A stretch of DNA of 64,000 bases from Frateuria hangzhouensis (GCF_026410505.1 NZ_JAPMIU010000016.1:1-64000), one strand, 5' to 3'. Counted from the first letter of the stretch, positions 54,655-64,000 are shown. Notes: a model not told the origin generated them from the sequence alone. A program made the numbers and translations.

Positions 54655-56625
54655 ATGATAGGCATTCTCAACGAGTGGGCAGCCCGGACCGTGGTCTTCG
54701 CCCTGTTGGTGGCTGCGTGCCCCGCCTTCGCCCAGTCCCTGCCGACGCCCCCTGCCACGGCGGCCGCCGCCGGCGCCGCTCCAGCACCCGCGATGGTCAG
54801 CCAGACCTGGCAGATGCTCGATTACCTGGCCACCGACTATGCCGGCGCCGTGCGCGACGGCCAGGTGGCCAGCGCCTCCGAGTACGCCGAGATGCGCGAG
54901 TTCGCCGGCACCGTGAGCCAGCGCCTGGCACAGTTGCCCGCGCACCCGGATACGGCCGGACTGCGCGGCCAGGCCGAGCAACTGGTGCAACTCATCGATG
55001 CGAAGGCGCCTGCCAACAAGGTCGCCGCCCAGGCCCACGCGCTGGCCGATGCATTGCTCGCCGCCTACCCCGTGCCCACGGCACCGGCCCACACACCCGA
55101 TCTTGCCCGCGGCGCCGCGCTCTACCAGCAGACCTGCGCGGCCTGTCACGGCGCGCACGGCCGGGGCGATGGTCCCGCGGCGGCGGCGCTCGATCCGCCG
55201 CCGATCGACTTCACCGACCGCACCCGTGCCGACCAGCGCAGCGCATTGTCGCTGTTCGAGGCGATCAGCCAGGGCGTCAAGGGCACCGCGATGGCCGGCT
55301 ATGCCGGCACGCTGTCGAAACCGGACCGCTGGTCGCTGGCCTACTACGTGGGCACGCTGGCCTACGCCGATGCGGCCACCGAAGGCGCACAGGCATGGCC
55401 GCACGCCGAAGCCGCGCGCGCGCGGCTGGACAATCTCGATACGCTGTCCCGCGCCCGCGTGGCGCAACTGGCGCCGATGCTGGGCGAGCGACAGGCGGCG
55501 GCGATCGTGGGCTATCTGCGGGCGCATCCGGAAGCCTTGCCCAAATCCGCCTCCGGGCTGGCGCTGGCACGCGCGAAGCTCGGCGCCAGCCTGGCTGCCT
55601 GGCAGCAGGGCGACACCGACGAGGCGCAGCGCCTGGCCCTGTCGGCCTACCTCGATGGCGTCGAGCCGGTCGAGCCGCAACTGGACGCGCGCGACGGCAC
55701 GCTGCGCGCGGAGCTGGAAACGGCGATGGCGGCCTATCGCACCGCCGTCGGCGGTGGCGTGGCCCGCGACGACGTGCTGGCCAGGCAGCGCCTCGCCGAC
55801 ACCCTGCTGCAACGCGCCCAGGCCACGCTGGCCAGCGGCTCCGCCGACGCCGCCTCGGCGTTCCTCGGCGCCTGGACCATCCTGGTGCGCGAAGGACTGG
55901 AAGCGCTGCTGGTGGTCGTCGCCTTGCTGGCCTTCCTGCGCAAGGCCGAGCGCCCGGCGATGCTGCGCTACGTGCACGCCGGCTGGGGCCTGGCGCTGCT
56001 GGCGGGCCTGGCCACCTGGGCGGTGGCCAGCTACGCGGTGACCATCAGCGGCGCCGGGCGCGAGCTGACCGAAGGGCTGTCCTCGCTGTTTGCCGCCGCG
56101 GTGCTGCTGTGCGTGGGGCTATGGATGCATCGCAAGAGCGTCGGCGGACGCTGGCAGGCCTACCTGAAAGCGAAGATGGCCGCCACGCTGGACCGTTCGG
56201 CCTGGTTCCTGTTCGGGCTCGCCTTCATCTCGGTCTACCGCGAGGTGTTCGAGACCATCCTGTTCTACGTGGCGATGTGGAGCGAAGGTCCGCGCGGCTG
56301 GCTGCTTGCCGGCATCGGCACCGGCACGCTCACCCTGGCGGTAATCGCCTGGCTGCTGTTGCGCACCAGCCGACGCCTGCCGCTGGGCAAGTTCTTCTCG
56401 GCCAGTTCGGCATTGATCGCGCTGCTGGCGATCGTGCTCACCGGCAAGGGCATCGCCGCCTTGCAGGAGGCCGGCTGGATCGGCGTACTCACCGCACCCT
56501 TGCCGCGCATCGAATTGCTGGGCATTTACCCGACCTGGCAGTCGGTGATCGCGCAGCTGGCGGTGGCATTGGTGCTGGCCGCCGGTTATGCGCTGAATCT
56601 GCGACGGGTGCCGCAGGACGGTTGA
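54655..56625 (+). CDS. cytochrome c - FTR1 iron permease fusion
   Basis: This 656-aa protein has a signal peptide (residues 1-27) and a periplasmic helical region. A c-type haem-binding segment follows ('YQQTCAACHGAHGRGDGPAA', near residue 160), and the C-terminal half is an FTR1/EfeU-type permease. The two iron-binding REx(x)E motifs are visible: REGLEALLVV and REVFETILF. About seven membrane helices follow residue 410. The haem domain may oxidise Fe(II) or pass electrons during uptake, replacing a separate EfeO/EfeB or multicopper oxidase. The start ATG 54655 has only a weak AGG upstream. Confidence 0.9.
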   Translation: MIGILNEWAARTVVFALLVAACPAFAQSLPTPPATAAAAGAAPAPAMVSQTWQMLDYLATDYAGAVRDGQVASASEYAEMREFAGTVSQRLAQLPAHPDTAGLRGQAEQLVQLIDAKAPANKVAAQAHALADALLAAYPVPTAPAHTPDLARGAALYQQTCAACHGAHGRGDGPAAAALDPPPIDFTDRTRADQRSALSLFEAISQGVKGTAMAGYAGTLSKPDRWSLAYYVGTLAYADAATEGAQAWPHAEAARARLDNLDTLSRARVAQLAPMLGERQAAAIVGYLRAHPEALPKSASGLALARAKLGASLAAWQQGDTDEAQRLALSAYLDGVEPVEPQLDARDGTLRAELETAMAAYRTAVGGGVARDDVLARQRLADTLLQRAQATLASGSADAASAFLGAWTILVREGLEALLVVVALLAFLRKAERPAMLRYVHAGWGLALLAGLATWAVASYAVTISGAGRELTEGLSSLFAAAVLLCVGLWMHRKSVGGRWQAYLKAKMAATLDRSAWFLFGLAFISVYREVFETILFYVAMWSEGPRGWLLAGIGTGTLTLAVIAWLLLRTSRRLPLGKFFSASSALIALLAIVLTGKGIAALQEAGWIGVLTAPLPRIELLGIYPTWQSVIAQLAVALVLAAGYALNLRRVPQDG

Positions 56626-56759
56626 CGCCTGGTCGCCAGGAGCAGGCGCGGCGCCTGTGCACAGGGTGGGCTTCGGCCTACCGGGGCTGTGATGGTGAGC
56701 TGAAGCCCAACCCCAACCGGGTGGGGTCGCGACGCGGAGTTGCCTTCCGCAAGCCCGCG

Positions 56760-57083
56760 CTAGCGCTTCAGCAGCGGCAGCTTGTCCGGCACGCCATCCC
56801 AACGCGCGGCATCATCCATCGCGGGGATCTTCGTGACGATCACGGGCCACTCGCGCGCCAGTTCGGCATTGAGGGCCAGGAAACCTTCCTGTCCGGCCGG
56901 GATGTCCAGTTCGGGATAGATCGCGCCCACCGGGCACTCCTCCACACAGAGCGTGCAATCGATGCACTCGTCGGGGTTGATGACCAGGAAGTTCGGGCCT
57001 TCGTGGAAGGCGTCGACCGGACACACCTCAACGCAATCGGTGTGCTTGCAGTTGATGCAGTTCTCGGTGACGACGTGGGTCAT
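56760..57083 (-). CDS. fdxA: 7Fe ferredoxin FdxA
   Basis: This 107-aa ferredoxin has '[21 protein letters not shown]' (its Cys spacing gives the 3Fe-4S site plus one ligand of the other cluster) and '[12 protein letters not shown]' for the 4Fe-4S site. Length and sequence fit the FdxA family of proteobacteria. ATG 57083. The gene is divergent from ccoN, and its upstream region carries an Anr/FNR-type box 53 nt from its start. Confidence 0.95.
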   Translation of the reverse strand: MTHVVTENCINCKHTDCVEVCPVDAFHEGPNFLVINPDECIDCTLCVEECPVGAIYPELDIPAGQEGFLALNAELAREWPVIVTKIPAMDDAARWDGVPDKLPLLKR

Positions 57084-57136
57084 GGCGGCTGTCTGTTGCT
57101 GTGACGCCAGCATGCCGGCCGCGGTGCGGGGCTGCC

Positions 57137-57150
57137 CTGATCCAGATCAG
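57137..57150. promoter_or_regulatory. Anr/FNR-type box, fdxA side
   Basis: CTGATCCAGATCAG matches 8 of the 10 conserved bases of the FNR/Anr consensus TTGAT-N4-ATCAA and is a perfect palindrome in its half-sites. The near edge is 53 nt from the fdxA start codon. Confidence 0.6.
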
Positions 57151-57289
57151 CGTGCCGGAGGTTCACCGCATGCCCACGCGCCAAGCGGAACATGGCCGCA
57201 TGCCGCGCCCGTCCGCGCGCCGGAATTCGATCAGAGCAATGCTGCGACAACCGGCCACAGCCGAACTCGCGGTGGTTTGTCGCAGCCAT

Positions 57290-57303
57290 CTGATCCACGT
57301 CAA
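57290..57303. promoter_or_regulatory. Anr/FNR-type box, ccoN side
   Basis: CTGATCCACGTCAA matches 8 of 10 positions of TTGAT-N4-ATCAA. Its near edge is 53 nt from the ccoN start codon, placing it where Anr boxes activate cbb3 operons. Confidence 0.65.
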
Positions 57304-57356
57304 CGGGCAACGCACACTGCAACGGACAATACGCACAACACCAGCGGAATCCTTCC

Positions 57357-58823
57357 ATGCCCAATACCGAGTACTACAACGACAAGGTCGTGCGCCAATT
57401 CCTGCTGGCCGCGGCCGTGTGGGGCATCATCGGTATGTCGGTCGGCGTGCTCGCAGCCGCGCAGCTGGCGTGGCCGCTGTTCAACTTCGATACCTCCTGG
57501 CTGACCTTCAGCCACATCCGTCCCGACCACACCTTCGGCGTGATCTTCGCCTTCGGCGGTTCGGCGCTGATCGGCACCTGCTACTACGTGGTGCAACGCA
57601 CCGGGCACGCCCGGCTGGCCTATCCGCGGCTGGCCGCGTTCACCTTCTGGGGCTGGCAAGCGGCCTGCCTCGCGGCAATGATCACCATGCCGCTGGGCCT
57701 CACCCAGAGCAAGGAATACGCCGAGCCCGAATGGTGGGTGGACATCCTGATCGCCGTGGTGTGGGTGAGCATCGGCGTGGTGTTCTTCGGCTCGCTGGCG
57801 CGGCGGCGCATCAAGCACATCTACGTGGCCAACTGGTACTACGGCGCGTGGATCATCGCGGTCGGCCTGCTGCACATCGTCAACAACCTGGTCATCCCCG
57901 TGTCGCTGTCCAAGTCCTACCCGATCTATTCGGGCGTGGTCGATGCGATGGTGCAGTGGTGGTACGGCCACAACGCGGTGGCGTTCTTCCTGACCGCCGG
58001 CTTCCTGGGGATGATGTACTACTTCGTGCCGCGCCAGGCGCAGCAGCCGTTGTGGAGCTACCGCTTCTCCATCGTGAACTTCTGGGCGCTGATCTCGGTG
58101 TACATGTGGGCCGGCGCGCACCACCTGATGTACACCGCGCTGCCGGACTGGGTGCAGTCGGTCGGCATGGCGTTCTCGCTGGTGCTGCTGATGCCCAGCT
58201 GGGGCTCGGCCGCCAACGGCCTGATGACCTTCAACGGCTCCTGGCCGAAGCTCAAGACCGATGCGGCCGCCAAGTTCATGGTGCTGGCGCTGGTGTTCTA
58301 CGCCGGCTCCACCTTCGAGGGCTCGATGATGGCGGTCAAGACCGTCAACAAGCTCTCGCATTACACCGACTGGACGGTGGCGCACGTCCACAACGGCGCG
58401 CTCGGCTGGGTGGCGATGATCACCATCGGATCGCTTTACGCGATGGCGCCGCGCGCGCTGGGCCGCCCGGCGATGTATTCGCAGAAGGCGATGGAATGGC
58501 ACTTCTGGCTGCACGTGTTCGGCGTGGTGCTGTACGTCGGCTCGATGTGGGTCGCCGGCGTCACCGAGGGGCTGATGTGGCGCGCCACGCTGCCGGACGG
58601 CTCGCTCACCTATCCGTTCATCGACAGCCTGCTGGCGATCCAGCCGATGTACTGGACGCGCTGGTTCGCTGGAGTGGTGATTCTGGCCGGCATGGTGCTG
58701 ATGGCCTGGAACCTGTGGCACACCGCCGCCGATGCGCGCGCGCGGCTGATCAAGCCGATCCCGGTGCCGATCCCCGAGCCCGACCCGCACCAGGTACCCG
58801 AGCCGCTGCCGGGTGTGGGCTGA
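57357..58823 (+). CDS. ccoN: cbb3-type cytochrome c oxidase subunit I
   Basis: This 488-aa, 12-helix catalytic subunit holds haem b, haem b3 and CuB. Conserved His-bearing segments include '[20 protein letters not shown]', '[14 protein letters not shown]', '[16 protein letters not shown]' and '[14 protein letters not shown]'. It reduces oxygen with high affinity in the cytoplasmic membrane. First gene of the ccoNOQP operon; 13 nt separate it from ccoO. Confidence 0.97.
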   Translation: MPNTEYYNDKVVRQFLLAAAVWGIIGMSVGVLAAAQLAWPLFNFDTSWLTFSHIRPDHTFGVIFAFGGSALIGTCYYVVQRTGHARLAYPRLAAFTFWGWQAACLAAMITMPLGLTQSKEYAEPEWWVDILIAVVWVSIGVVFFGSLARRRIKHIYVANWYYGAWIIAVGLLHIVNNLVIPVSLSKSYPIYSGVVDAMVQWWYGHNAVAFFLTAGFLGMMYYFVPRQAQQPLWSYRFSIVNFWALISVYMWAGAHHLMYTALPDWVQSVGMAFSLVLLMPSWGSAANGLMTFNGSWPKLKTDAAAKFMVLALVFYAGSTFEGSMMAVKTVNKLSHYTDWTVAHVHNGALGWVAMITIGSLYAMAPRALGRPAMYSQKAMEWHFWLHVFGVVLYVGSMWVAGVTEGLMWRATLPDGSLTYPFIDSLLAIQPMYWTRWFAGVVILAGMVLMAWNLWHTAADARARLIKPIPVPIPEPDPHQVPEPLPGVG

Positions 58824-58836
58824 GGAACCCCAAGTC

Positions 58837-59490
58837 ATGGCTTACAAGCATTTCGAAATCATCGAGAAGAATGCCGCGCTGCTGGGCATCCTGACCGCGA
58901 TCATGGTGTCGATCGGCGGCCTGGCCGAGATCACGCCGTTGTTCATGGAAGCGCACGCGGTGAAGGCGCCGGCCGGGGTCAAGCCCTACGACCCGCTGCG
59001 GCTGGCCGGCAAGGACGTCTACGTGCGCGAAGGCTGCTACCTGTGCCACTCGCAGATGATCCGCGCGCTGCGCGCCGAAACCCAGCGCTATGGACACTTC
59101 TCCACCGCGCAGGAGTCGGTCTACGACCGTCCCTTCCAGTGGGGCTCCAAGCGCACCGGCCCGGACCTGGCGCGCGTCGGCGGCAAGTACACCGACGACT
59201 GGCAGCGCCTGCACCTGGAGGATCCGCGCCAGGTGGTGCCGCAGTCCAACATGCCGGCCTACCCGTGGCTGGAACACAACAAGATCAGTGCGGAGGATAT
59301 CGAGGCGCGCATGCGCGTATTGCGCCAGCTGGGCGACCCCTATACCGACGCGGACATCGCCAGCGCCAGACAGGCGCTTGCCGGCAAGACCGAGATGGAC
59401 GCGCTGATCGCCTACCTGCAGGGCCTGGGCATCCAGAACGAGCCGGCGGGCAAGGTGCCGGTGCCGACCGGTCACGGAGGCATGCCATGA
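58837..59490 (+). CDS. ccoO: cbb3 oxidase subunit II (monohaem)
   Basis: This 217-aa protein has one N-terminal membrane anchor and a periplasmic cytochrome c domain with the haem site '[12 protein letters not shown]'. It carries electrons to CcoN. ATG 58837 begins the family N-terminus ('[16 protein letters not shown]'). Confidence 0.97.
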   Translation: MAYKHFEIIEKNAALLGILTAIMVSIGGLAEITPLFMEAHAVKAPAGVKPYDPLRLAGKDVYVREGCYLCHSQMIRALRAETQRYGHFSTAQESVYDRPFQWGSKRTGPDLARVGGKYTDDWQRLHLEDPRQVVPQSNMPAYPWLEHNKISAEDIEARMRVLRQLGDPYTDADIASARQALAGKTEMDALIAYLQGLGIQNEPAGKVPVPTGHGGMP

Positions 59491-59714
59491 ACCATCCCAT
59501 GATGAACCCCTTCTGGGGACACCTGACCGGCGCGGTCACCGTGCTGCTGATGCTGGTTTTCATCGGCATCTGGATCTGGGCCTGGCGCAAGCGCCACCGC
59601 TCCACCTTCAAGCGGATGAGCGAGCTTCCCATGGAAGACAAACCGGAAGGACCGGTGCCGGGCAACCCGCGTACCGCTGGGAAAGACAAGCATGACAAGG
59701 GTGAACAGCCGTGA
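59487..59714 (+). CDS. ccoQ: cbb3 oxidase small subunit CcoQ
   Basis: This 75-aa protein has one membrane helix ('[22 protein letters not shown]') followed by a basic stretch and a Lys-rich tail. It overlaps ccoO (ATGA) and ccoP (GTGA). CcoQ stabilises the assembled complex. Confidence 0.88.
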   Translation: MNHPMMNPFWGHLTGAVTVLLMLVFIGIWIWAWRKRHRSTFKRMSELPMEDKPEGPVPGNPRTAGKDKHDKGEQP

Positions 59715-60628
59715 GTCCGGGTTGGTCGTTGTGGGTGATGTTCCTGGTGGTGCTGAACTTCGGCATCACGTTCCTGCTTTACCTGTGGGCACCGCGGGCG
59801 AAAATCCCGACACTGTCGGATGACACCTCGGGCCACGTGTGGGCCCACGGCACCATCCGCGAGGGCGTGCGCAACCTGCCGCTGTGGTGGCTGTTGCTGT
59901 CCGGCGCCATGTTCGTCGCCGGCGCCGCCTATCTGGTGCTCTACCCCGGCTTCGGCAACCACAAGGGCATCCTGGGCTGGAGCGCGCACGGCGAGCTGGC
60001 CAGGGCCGAGTCGATCAACAACGCCAAGCTGGACGAACTGGTGGTGCGCTTCCGCCAATACCCGGTCGAGCAGCTGGCCGACGATCCGGCCGCGCTGCAG
60101 ATGGGCGAACGCCTGTTCGTGGACAACTGCGCCGCCTGCCATGGCCGCGGTGGCTACGGCAACGTCAAGCTGGGCGCGCCCAGCCTGATCGACGACGACT
60201 GGCTCTACGGCGGCAGCGGCAAGGACATCCTGTCCTCCATCCATGACGGCCGCAGCGGCCTGATGCCGCCGTGGGCGAGCCTGGGCGAGGACAACGTCAA
60301 AAACCTGGCCAACTACGTGCTGAGCCTGTCCGGCTCGCCGCACGACGCCAGTCGCGCCGCCGCCGGCCAGCCGCTGTTCACCACCTGCGCGGCCTGCCAC
60401 GGCGCGCAGGGCAAGGGCAATCCCGCGCTGGGCGCGCCCAACCTGACCGACCACATCTGGCTGCATGGCGGCAAGTTCGAAGATGTCGTGCACACCATCG
60501 GCGGCGGCCGCCAGGGCCACATGCCGGCCTGGAGCAAACGCCTGACCGACGACCAGATCCGCGTGCTGGCCGCCTACGTCTACCACCTGTCCCGCCAAGG
60601 CGATGCAGCAGCGCAAGCCTCCCGCTGA
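59711..60628 (+). CDS. ccoP: cbb3 oxidase subunit III (dihaem)
   Basis: This 305-aa protein has two N-terminal membrane helices and two cytochrome c domains with haem sites 'NCAACHGRGG' and 'TCAACHGAQG'. The start is GTG 59711, overlapping the ccoQ stop. It is the electron entry point of the oxidase. Confidence 0.96.
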   Translation: MSPGWSLWVMFLVVLNFGITFLLYLWAPRAKIPTLSDDTSGHVWAHGTIREGVRNLPLWWLLLSGAMFVAGAAYLVLYPGFGNHKGILGWSAHGELARAESINNAKLDELVVRFRQYPVEQLADDPAALQMGERLFVDNCAACHGRGGYGNVKLGAPSLIDDDWLYGGSGKDILSSIHDGRSGLMPPWASLGEDNVKNLANYVLSLSGSPHDASRAAAGQPLFTTCAACHGAQGKGNPALGAPNLTDHIWLHGGKFEDVVHTIGGGRQGHMPAWSKRLTDDQIRVLAAYVYHLSRQGDAAAQASR

Positions 60629-60893
60629 AGCGGCGCCGGCACGAGCCGACGCCTGGTACCGGCAGCCCGTGCTGTGGCTGGGCGCGGTGATCCTGGTCGC
60701 GTCGCTGGCCGGCTGCATCTGGACCATCGTGCTGAGCTCGCGCTACGCCGACGTGCCGGTGGAGGACGCCCATCCGCACACCTTGCTGGACATGCCGGTG
60801 CACGGGGCGGACGCGGCCAAGGCGGGCGCGGGCAGCGGCAAGTCCGCGCGTGCATCCGATGCCGCGGCCGGCGAGCCGGGACGCACCCCATGA
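60603..60893 (+). CDS. short FixH-like membrane protein
   Basis: This 96-aa protein has one membrane helix (residues ~23-45). The segment 'AWYRQPVLWLGAVI ... TIVLSSRYADVPVED' resembles the N-terminus of FixH/CcoH, which assists cbb3 assembly, but the C-terminal domain of full FixH (about 150 aa) is absent. It overlaps the end of ccoP and the start of ccoI (ATGA). Position and partial likeness suggest a reduced CcoH; this is inference. Confidence 0.65.
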   Translation: MQQRKPPAEAAPARADAWYRQPVLWLGAVILVASLAGCIWTIVLSSRYADVPVEDAHPHTLLDMPVHGADAAKAGAGSGKSARASDAAAGEPGRTP

Positions 60894-63121
60894 ACGCCGT
60901 TGGCGCACACGCCGCGTGGCTGCATCCGCGGCTGGCCGCCCAGGTGGTGCGGCCGCGCCGCGACGGACGCGCGGAGACCGTGCTGCGCATCGAAGGCCTC
61001 GCCGACGCACGCCAGGTGCTGCGCCTGGACGAGCGCCTGCATGCGTTGCCCGGCGTCAGCCGCGTGGCAATCGACGCCCGCGCGCAACGCGCGCGCATCG
61101 TGTGGGACCCGGCCCGCCTCGCGCTGCCGCAACTGCTCGACGCCTTCGCCGCTGCCGGCTGCAGCGCACGACCACTGCGCCGCGACCAGATCGACGACGC
61201 CCGCAGCGGCGAGGCCACCGACGCGCTCAAGCGCCTGCTGGTCGCCGGCATGTGCGCCATGCAGGTGATGACCTACGCCTTCGTCATGTACATCGGCGTG
61301 GTCGATTTCGTCGACTTCACCACGCGTGGGCTGTTTCGCTGGCTCAGCCTGCTGACCACCGCGCCGGTGATCGCCTACTCGGCGCAGCCGTTCCTCGCCG
61401 GCGCCTGGCGCGAACTGCGCATGCGCCGGCTGGGCGTAAACCTCACCGTCTCGCTGGCGATCGTGCTGACCTTCGGCGCCAGCGTGTGGAGCACCGTGCG
61501 CGGCCACGGCGAGATCTATTTCGATTCGGTCAGCATGTTCGTGTTCCTGCTGCTGGCGGCGCGCCACGTCGAGTTGCGCGCGCGCCACGCCAGCGGTGCG
61601 CTGGGCGAGGCCGCGCAGGACGCCACGCCACTGCTGGCCGAACGGCGCCGCGCCGACGGCAGCCTGGAAACCGTGCCCGCGCTGGAACTGCTCGCCGGCG
61701 ACCGCGTGCGCATCGCCGAGGGCGGCACAGTGCCGGCCGATGGCGTGCTGGAGAGCGCCTCGATCGAGGTGGACGAGGCACTGCTCTCGGGCGAATCGCA
61801 CCCGCGGCGGCGGGAGCGTGGTGAGCGGCTGGTCGCCGGCTCCGTAGTGCTCGGCGGACCGGCCGACCTGCGCGTGGAGCACAGCGGCGATGACACCACC
61901 GCCGCGCGCCTGGGCCGGCTCGCCGGCCGGGCGCGCCAGGCGCGCGAGCCGGTCGACGCGGCCGACCGCGATGCCAGCCGCTTCGTGCTGCGCGTGCTCG
62001 TGCTCACCGTGCTCACCGCGCTGGCCTGGCTGTACATCGACCGCACGCGCGCCTTCGATGCGGCCGTCGCGGTGCTGGTGGTGGCCTGCCCCTGCGCCTT
62101 CGCACTGACCCGCCCGGCCGCGCTCACCCGCGCGCTGGCCGTGCTCGCCGGCCGCGGCGTGCTGGTGACCGAGCCGGCCGCGCTCGACACGCTCGCCCGT
62201 GTCGACTACGCGCTGTTCGACAAGACCGGCACGCTGACCACGCCCTGGCTCGAGCCCGATGCGGTCGAGCCGCTGCGCGAGGGCCTGGCGCCCACCGACG
62301 CGCTGCGACTGGCCGCCGCACTGGCGCGCGAGAGCACCCATCCGCTGGCCGCCGCGCTGGCCGCCGCGTGGACCGGCGATACGCCGCCGGTGGAATCGCT
62401 GGTGATCACCGCCACCGCCGGCATCAGCGCCGAGGTCGATGGCCACGCGCTGCGCCTGGGTCGGCCCGATTTCGCGCTGGCGCCGAGCGGCCGCGCCGTG
62501 CCGGCGAGTGCCGCCGGCACCCTGCTACTGGCCGATATCCACGGTCCGCTGGCCGCTTTCCATGTCAGCGAAGCACCACGCGCCGATGCCGCCGCCACGT
62601 TGCAGGCGCTGCGCCGCGAAGGCATCGTCACCGCACTCGCCAGCGGCGACACCCGCGCCCGCGTGGCCACCGTCGCCAGCGCGCTGGGCATCACGCGCTG
62701 GGCCGGCCGCCAGTCGCCGGCGGACAAGCTGGCGCTGCTCGAGGTGGCGCGCACGCAAGGCCACGTCACCCTCGCCATCGGCGACGGCAGCAACGACGCT
62801 CCGGCGCTGGCCGGCGCGGACGTCTCCGCGGCACTTGCCTCCGGCACCGATCTGGCCCAGGCGCACGCCGGCGTGTTGCTGGCGCGCGGCCGCCTGGACG
62901 GGCTGCTTCAGGCGCGCCGCATCGCGCGCGAACTGGCCCGCGTGGTCGCCCAGGGCCGGCGCTGGTCACTGGCTTACAACCTGCTGGCCGTGCCTTTCGC
63001 CGCCGCCGGCCTGGTGCCGCCGTGGCTGGCCGCGATCGGCATGTCGGCCAGTTCGCTGGTAGTGGTGCTCAATGGCCTGCGCGTGGGCCGCGGGCACGCC
63101 GCCCCGGCGTTGCGCGCATGA
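60890..63121 (+). CDS. ccoI: copper-translocating P-type ATPase CcoI
   Basis: This 743-aa P1B-type ATPase supplies copper for cbb3 assembly. It has the phosphatase loop '[13 protein letters not shown]', the metal-path motif CPC in '[16 protein letters not shown]', the phosphorylation site '[11 protein letters not shown]', and '[18 protein letters not shown]'. The N-terminal HMA-like domain ('[20 protein letters not shown]') lacks the usual GMxCxxC metal-binding cysteines. It lies between the FixH-like gene and ccoS with overlapping starts and stops, so it is co-translated. Confidence 0.93.
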   Translation: MNAVGAHAAWLHPRLAAQVVRPRRDGRAETVLRIEGLADARQVLRLDERLHALPGVSRVAIDARAQRARIVWDPARLALPQLLDAFAAAGCSARPLRRDQIDDARSGEATDALKRLLVAGMCAMQVMTYAFVMYIGVVDFVDFTTRGLFRWLSLLTTAPVIAYSAQPFLAGAWRELRMRRLGVNLTVSLAIVLTFGASVWSTVRGHGEIYFDSVSMFVFLLLAARHVELRARHASGALGEAAQDATPLLAERRRADGSLETVPALELLAGDRVRIAEGGTVPADGVLESASIEVDEALLSGESHPRRRERGERLVAGSVVLGGPADLRVEHSGDDTTAARLGRLAGRARQAREPVDAADRDASRFVLRVLVLTVLTALAWLYIDRTRAFDAAVAVLVVACPCAFALTRPAALTRALAVLAGRGVLVTEPAALDTLARVDYALFDKTGTLTTPWLEPDAVEPLREGLAPTDALRLAAALARESTHPLAAALAAAWTGDTPPVESLVITATAGISAEVDGHALRLGRPDFALAPSGRAVPASAAGTLLLADIHGPLAAFHVSEAPRADAAATLQALRREGIVTALASGDTRARVATVASALGITRWAGRQSPADKLALLEVARTQGHVTLAIGDGSNDAPALAGADVSAALASGTDLAQAHAGVLLARGRLDGLLQARRIARELARVVAQGRRWSLAYNLLAVPFAAAGLVPPWLAAIGMSASSLVVVLNGLRVGRGHAAPALRA

Positions 63122-63330
63122 ACATCCTGCTGGTGCTGATCCCGGTTACCGGGGTGATCGTATTGGTCGCCGTGGCCTTGTTCTTCTGGGCCGCCAACCA
63201 CCAGCAGTTCGACGACCTGGACAGCCCCGCCGTGCTGCCGCTGATGGAGGACGAGCCGCTCGACGGTCCGGCCCCGACCGGGGCACCGGCACCCTCCCCT
63301 TCCCCCGAAAGCAAAGGAGAGTCTCCGTGA
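63118..63330 (+). CDS. ccoS: cbb3 assembly protein CcoS
   Basis: This 70-aa protein has a single N-terminal membrane helix ('[20 protein letters not shown]') followed by the family block '[14 protein letters not shown]'. A Pro-rich tail completes it. It overlaps ccoI (ATGA) and the azurin gene (GTGA). CcoS is needed for cofactor insertion into cbb3. Confidence 0.9.
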   Translation: MNILLVLIPVTGVIVLVAVALFFWAANHQQFDDLDSPAVLPLMEDEPLDGPAPTGAPAPSPSPESKGESP

Positions 63331-63779
63331 AACGCCGTCTGTTCGCTGTCGCCTTGCTTGCCCTCGTCGCCGCCCCGACCTGGGCCGCGTCCAACTGCTC
63401 GACCACCATCCAGGGCAACGACGCCATGCAGTTCGACCAGAAGTCGATCGTGGTGCCCAACACCTGCAAGCAGTTCACCATCACGCTCAAGCACGTGGGC
63501 AAGCTGCCCAAGGCCGCGATGGGCCACAACGTGGTGGTGTCCTCCACCGCCGATGAGCCGGGCATCGTCGCCGACGGCGCCAAGGCCGGCATCGACAACA
63601 ACTACATCAAGCCCGGCGACAGCCGCGTCATCGCGCACACGAAGATCATCGGCGGTGGCGAGAGTGACTCGACCACCTTCAAGGTCGATGCGCTCAAGCC
63701 CGGCCAGGATTACAGCTTCTTCTGCTCCTTCCCCGGCCACGCCGCCCTTATGAAGGGCACGATCAGCCGCGCCAAGTAA
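63327..63779 (+). CDS. azu: azurin
   Basis: This 150-aa periplasmic blue copper protein has a signal peptide ending WAA before '[16 protein letters not shown]'. Copper ligands: His in 'MGHNVVVSS', then Cys, His and Met in '[15 protein letters not shown]'. A disulfide between the two Cys near the N-terminus (NCS and NTCK) is typical. GTG 63327 overlaps the ccoS stop and has GGAGAG upstream, so azurin is the last gene coupled to the cbb3 operon and is a plausible electron donor to the oxidase. Confidence 0.95.
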   Translation: MKRRLFAVALLALVAAPTWAASNCSTTIQGNDAMQFDQKSIVVPNTCKQFTITLKHVGKLPKAAMGHNVVVSSTADEPGIVADGAKAGIDNNYIKPGDSRVIAHTKIIGGGESDSTTFKVDALKPGQDYSFFCSFPGHAALMKGTISRAK

Positions 63780-63786
63780 TATGGGA

Positions 63787-63815
63787 GCCGCGCCGCGGCC
63801 ACACCGCGGCGCGGC
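63787..63815 (+). terminator. 12-bp GC hairpin after azurin
   Basis: GCCGCGCCGCGG (63787-63798) and CCGCGGCGCGGC (63804-63815) form a perfect stem with a five-base loop. There is no T-run, so it may slow or protect the transcript end rather than terminate fully. It lies 15 nt before the globin start. Confidence 0.5.
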
Positions 63816-63830
63816 CCAACCGATAACGAC

Positions 63831-64000
63831 ATGTCCGAATCCACGCTCAACGAAACCGCGATCGCTCGCCTGGTCGATCATTTCTACGACAAGGTCACCG
63901 CCGATCCGATGATCGGCCCGGTGTTCAACGCCGTCGTCCACGATTGGCCGGAACACAAGCGTCTGCTCACCTCGTTCTGGTGCTCGGTGGCGCTGCGCGC
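63831..64000 (+). CDS. truncated haemoglobin, group III-like (partial)
   Basis: The first ~56 residues are visible: 'ETAIARLVDHFYDKVTADPMIGPVF ... WPEHKRLLTSFWCSVAL', which fits the N-terminal helices of bacterial group III truncated globins. The conserved Phe-Tyr pair (HFYDKV) is present. The gene runs off the window, so the haem-binding His cannot be checked. It starts 51 nt after azurin and may be in the same oxygen-responsive block. Confidence 0.8.
   Translation, partial: MSESTLNETAIARLVDHFYDKVTADPMIGPVFNAVVHDWPEHKRLLTSFWCSVALR

Noticed and set aside
57300-58838. 512-aa open frame antisense to ccoN
   Set aside because: Shadow of ccoN with a His/Arg/Gln-rich composition.

Overview
The window looks like the chromosome of a high-GC gammaproteobacterium of the Xanthomonadales, most likely Rhodanobacteraceae (Rhodanobacter/Dyella type). 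This is inferred from the mix of a class I fructose-bisphosphate aldolase, a xanthomonad-like phosphoglycerate kinase N-terminus, PilU, a six-gene Mrp antiporter and a cbb3 oxidase operon that ends in azurin. No database search was possible, so the genus is an inference.

The window has two halves. Positions 1 to about 26,618 are accessory DNA, visibly less GC-rich than the rest in 1-16 kb. I read it as one Tn7-like transposon inserted just downstream of glmS. Its core is tnsA-tnsB-tnsC (15,589 down to 10,957, minus strand, ATGA overlaps), facing two tandem TniQ/TnsD-type target selectors (8,217-10,948, plus strand). Its glmS-proximal end can be placed to the base: three copies of a TnsB-type repeat, the terminal trinucleotide ACA at 26,616-26,618, and the expected 5-bp target duplication CCATG about 20 bp from the glmS stop codon. 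The left end was not found and probably lies outside the window.

The cargo is defence-like. A 10-kb chain of overlapping or closely spaced genes, hsdM-hsdS-(88-aa Cys-rich protein)-mcrB-mcrC-hsdR, joins a type I restriction-modification system to an McrBC-like restriction system. At the other side a 1651-aa protein combines a NERD nuclease domain, two protein-kinase-like domains and an SF1 helicase, and is followed by a 468-aa winged-helix partner of unknown function. Between tnsA and a small AlpA/MerR-like regulator lie two plus-strand terminators and a candidate structured RNA.

From 26,643 onward the DNA is core genome: glmS; cystathionine beta-synthase; a DUF465 protein; a DUF4398 lipoprotein with a coiled-coil partner; pilU; the mnhA(B)CDEFG sodium/proton antiporter operon; a tandem universal stress protein; and a dispersed set of central-carbon genes (pgk, gph, tkt, fbaB, pyk, gap) interspersed with an aminotransferase, an outer-membrane barrel, an S1/P1 nuclease and a persulfide-dioxygenase-like enzyme.

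The right end is a respiratory and metal block: a cytochrome c-FTR1 iron permease fusion, ferredoxin fdxA, and divergently from it the cbb3 operon ccoNOQP-fixH-like-ccoI-ccoS-azurin, followed by a truncated haemoglobin cut by the window edge. Two Anr/FNR-type boxes sit in the fdxA-ccoN intergenic region, each exactly 53 nt from the start codon of one of the two genes, which fits oxygen-responsive control of both.
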